Positions 61,895 to 64,000 of a stretch of DNA of 64,000 bases are shown in pieces. Numbering within the stretch: position 1 is the first letter of the stretch; each line of letters starts with the position of its first letter. Origin of the DNA: Methylobacterium radiodurans (GTDB lineage Bacteria > Pseudomonadota > Alphaproteobacteria > Rhizobiales > Beijerinckiaceae); NCBI RefSeq assembly GCF_003173735.1, contig NZ_CP029551.1, positions 3,310,001-3,374,000 of the forward strand, read 5' to 3'. Both the position numbers and the translations under genes were made by a program. A model generated the notes under the pieces. It was given only the letters and a program-made list of their open reading frames with translations. It ran no database searches and had not been told where the DNA came from.

Positions 61895-63016
61895 ATGAAC
61901 ACCAGCACGACGCGGGCTTCCGAGGCCGACCGGCCGGCAGGGGACGGCATCCTGCCGGCCCAGGACATCGCGGCGCTCGCCGAGGCGGGCGCGATCCGCA
62001 CGGAGGCCCCCTTCGCCCCGGGCCAGATCCAGCCCGCCAGCCTCGACCTGAGGCTCGGGCGGCGCGTCTTCCGGGTGCGCACGAGCTTCCTGCCGGGCCG
62101 CGAGCGCCCGGTCTCCGCCTGCGTGGCGGCGCTCTCCCTGCACGAGATCGACCTCAGCGAGGGCGCGGTGCTGGAGACCGGCTGCGTCTACATCGCCGAG
62201 CTGCAGGAGAGTCTCGCGCTGCCGGGGGAGCTTGCGGCCTCCGCGAATCCGAAAAGCTCGACCGGGCGCATCGACGTGTTCACCCGCGTCATCACCGACC
62301 GGGCCGCCGCCTTCGATCAGGTCGAGCCTGGCTATGCCGGCCCGCTCTACGCCGAGATCTCGCCGCGCACCTTCCCGGTCCTCGTGCGCACGGGCTCGCG
62401 CCTGTCCCAGATCCGCTTCCGCCGGGGCGACCCGCGCCTGCGCGAGGTCGAGCTCGCCGCGCTCCACGCCCGCTCGCCCCTCGTCAGCGTGGCCGAGCCC
62501 TCCTTCCAGGGCGGGGTCGCGGTCTCGGTCGATCTCGCGGGCTTCGACGGGCTGATCGGCTACCGCGCCAAGCGCCATACCGGCCTCGTCGACGTCGATG
62601 CGCCGGGCCGCCACCCGGTCCGCGACTTCTGGGAGCCGCTCGCCGCCGACGGCTCGGGCACGCTGATCCTCGATCCCGGCCAGTTCTACATCCTGGCCTC
62701 CAAGGAGGCGGTGCAGGTGCCGCCCGACCACGCCGCCGAGATGGTGCCGTTCGATCCGCTGGTGGGCGAGTTCCGGGTGCACTACGCCGGCTTCTTCGAT
62801 CCCGGCTTCGGCCATGCGGGCGCGGGGGGCAGCGGGGCGCGGGCCGTGCTGGAGGTGCGCTCGCGCGACGTGCCCTTCCTGCTGGAGGACGGCCAGATCG
62901 TGGGCCGGCTCGTCTACGAGCGGATGGCGGCCCTGCCGCGCACCCTCTACGGCGCTGCGGGCGCCGGCTCGAACTACCAGGCCCAGGGGCTCAAGCTCTC
63001 GAAGCACTTCGCTTGA
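61895..63016 (+). CDS. dcd: dCTP deaminase, double-domain alphaproteobacterial type
   Basis: Converts dCTP to dUTP for thymidylate synthesis. The 373 residues are two Dcd/dUTPase-like halves in one chain: half one (to about 185) with GQIQPASLDLRLG, ANPKSSTGRIDVFTRVI and YAEISPRTFPVLVR; half two with FDPGFGHAGAG and conserved ILDPGQFYILASKEAV. Ordinary Dcd is about 190 residues. ATG at 61895 after AAGGAGC (about 25 nt away). Confidence 0.88.
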   Translation: MNTSTTRASEADRPAGDGILPAQDIAALAEAGAIRTEAPFAPGQIQPASLDLRLGRRVFRVRTSFLPGRERPVSACVAALSLHEIDLSEGAVLETGCVYIAELQESLALPGELAASANPKSSTGRIDVFTRVITDRAAAFDQVEPGYAGPLYAEISPRTFPVLVRTGSRLSQIRFRRGDPRLREVELAALHARSPLVSVAEPSFQGGVAVSVDLAGFDGLIGYRAKRHTGLVDVDAPGRHPVRDFWEPLAADGSGTLILDPGQFYILASKEAVQVPPDHAAEMVPFDPLVGEFRVHYAGFFDPGFGHAGAGGSGARAVLEVRSRDVPFLLEDGQIVGRLVYERMAALPRTLYGAAGAGSNYQAQGLKLSKHFA

Positions 63017-63336
63017 GCGGTCCAGGCACCGGATCCGCAGGGCAAAGCGCGCGCCGCGGCTGGAGACGCGGGCGTCGCGATCGGGCTCGAAGCCCTCTCT
63101 CCGGTCCGCACGTGCGTCGAACCGGCGTCCACTTCGGCGGAGAACTCGTCTGCGGGGCGCCGGATACCCTTGCCCGGCTCGATCGTTCGGCGGGCTCTCC
63201 CCCCGTCCTTCCGGGTTCCGCTCTGCGGCCCCGGGATGACCGGTCAGGGATACGAACCGGCGTGGTCGACCGGCGGCGGCATGACACCGTTCGCCGGCCG
63301 CCCCCTGCCGAAACCCTCCCGCGCGACAATGCCGGT

Positions 63337-63370
63337 CGGCCGGTCCCGGGACGGATCCCGGGACCGGCCG
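63337..63370. terminator. Bidirectional terminator hairpin
   Basis: A perfect 15-bp stem (63337-63351 with 63356-63370) with loop CGGA. It lies between the convergent dcd and chemoreceptor genes, 7 nt from the latter's stop. The rest of the 360-nt gap shows no gene. Confidence 0.7.
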
Positions 63371-63376
63371 CCGCGC

Positions 63377-64000
63377 TCACGCGGCCCTGACGGTGGCGAG
63401 GAAGCGCTGCACCTCGGCCGAGAGGTGCTCGGACTGGCGCGACAGCTCGGAGGCCGAGGACAGGACCTGCGTCGCGGCCGCGCCCGTCTCGCTCGCCGCG
63501 CCGGCGACGACCGTGACGTTCGTCGTCACCTCCGCGGTGCCGGTCGCGGCCTGGGCGACGTTGCGCACGATCTCCTGGGTCGCCGCGCCCTGCTCCTCGA
63601 CCGCCGCCGCGATCGCGTTGGCGACGCCGCTCAGCTCCCGGATCCGCTCGGTGATGCCGCCGATCGCCGTCACCGCCTGACCGGTCGAGCCCTGGATCCG
63701 GCCGATCTGCGTCGAGATCTCCTCGGTCGCCCGCGCGGTCTGGGCGGCGAGTTCCTTGACCTCGGCCGCGACGACCGCGAAGCCGCGGCCCGCCTCGCCG
63801 GCCCGCGCCGCCTCGATCGTGGCGTTCAAGGCCAGCAGGTTCGTCTGGCCCGCGATCGACGAGATCAGCGCCACCACGTCGCCGATGCGCGCGGCCGCCC
63901 CGCTCAGCGCCTGGACCAGCTCGACCGTCCTGTCGGCCTCCGCCACAGCCGCCAGGGCCAGGCTCGCCGAGCCGTCGACCTGCCGGCCGATCTCGGCCAC
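63377..64000 (-). CDS. Methyl-accepting chemotaxis protein, C-terminal part (5' end outside window)
   Basis: The last 207 residues of a chemoreceptor. The signalling hairpin that contacts CheA/CheW is intact ([20 protein letters not shown], then [15 protein letters not shown]) and is followed by the long heptad-repeat helix rich in Ala, Thr and Ser ([28 protein letters not shown]) of the adaptation region. The open frame continues to the window end, so start and sensor domain are unseen. No C-terminal CheR-docking pentapeptide is present. Confidence 0.93.
   Translation of the reverse strand: MAEIGRQVDGSASLALAAVAEADRTVELVQALSGAAARIGDVVALISSIAGQTNLLALNATIEAARAGEAGRGFAVVAAEVKELAAQTARATEEISTQIGRIQGSTGQAVTAIGGITERIRELSGVANAIAAAVEEQGAATQEIVRNVAQAATGTAEVTTNVTVVAGAASETGAAATQVLSSASELSRQSEHLSAEVQRFLATVRAA

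Overview
The window is high-GC bacterial DNA with tightly packed genes and many 1-4 nt start/stop overlaps. It looks like chromosome of a facultatively methylotrophic alphaproteobacterium of the Methylobacterium/Methylorubrum type. The best evidence is the left edge, where the end of a phosphoenolpyruvate carboxylase gene is followed by malyl-CoA lyase (mclA), the end of a serine-cycle gene block. An ornithine-lipid acyltransferase (olsB), homospermidine synthase, a class I lysyl-tRNA synthetase, an IalB-like secreted protein and a double-domain dCTP deaminase all fit that group. No rRNA, tRNA, CRISPR array, prophage or transposase was found.

Layout. 1-3.6 kb: ppc end, mclA, a GlcG/HbpS-like gene and a small ORF. 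3.6-11.9 kb: envelope and redox genes (secreted basic protein, AsmA-like giant, Bcp peroxiredoxin, M23 peptidase, DUF1206), then a small accessory patch (Uma2-like, DUF6883 with a frameshift, DUF4926). 11.9-19.2 kb: homospermidine synthase, three exported proteins of poorly known function (one of 1142 residues) and one copy of a 107-nt structured repeat. 19.3-21.3 kb: divergent mntH/mntR with an MntR-like operator between them. 21.4-29.5 kb: a three-gene operon (two transglutaminase-like proteases and a circularly permuted ATP-grasp/alpha-E fusion) facing a zinc metallopeptidase. This is a predicted peptide-ligation or tagging module and the most intriguing system in the window.

29.5-39.5 kb: FAD protein, queG and an epimerase, a membrane glycosyltransferase, an orphan solute-binding protein, an MNT/HEPN toxin-antitoxin-like pair in which both genes appear frameshifted, and lysK. 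39.5-47.3 kb: assimilatory sulfate reduction, with cysJ-cysI on one strand and cysH-cysD-cysN on the other, and an Lrp/AsnC regulator between them. 47.3-52 kb: ftsY, an RluA-type pseudouridine synthase, mtaB and dapF. 52-64 kb: exported GyrI-like protein, DMT transporter, yciB-SCO pair, olsB, HerA-like ATPase, PAS-LuxR regulator, CsbD protein, dcd and the end of a chemoreceptor gene.

Two intergenic repeat families occur as pairs. In each, the copies keep hairpins whose end base pairs differ in a compensating way. All three frameshifts I could reconstruct fall in small accessory genes, and I noticed none in the core genes. That pattern suggests decay of accessory genes rather than general sequence error.
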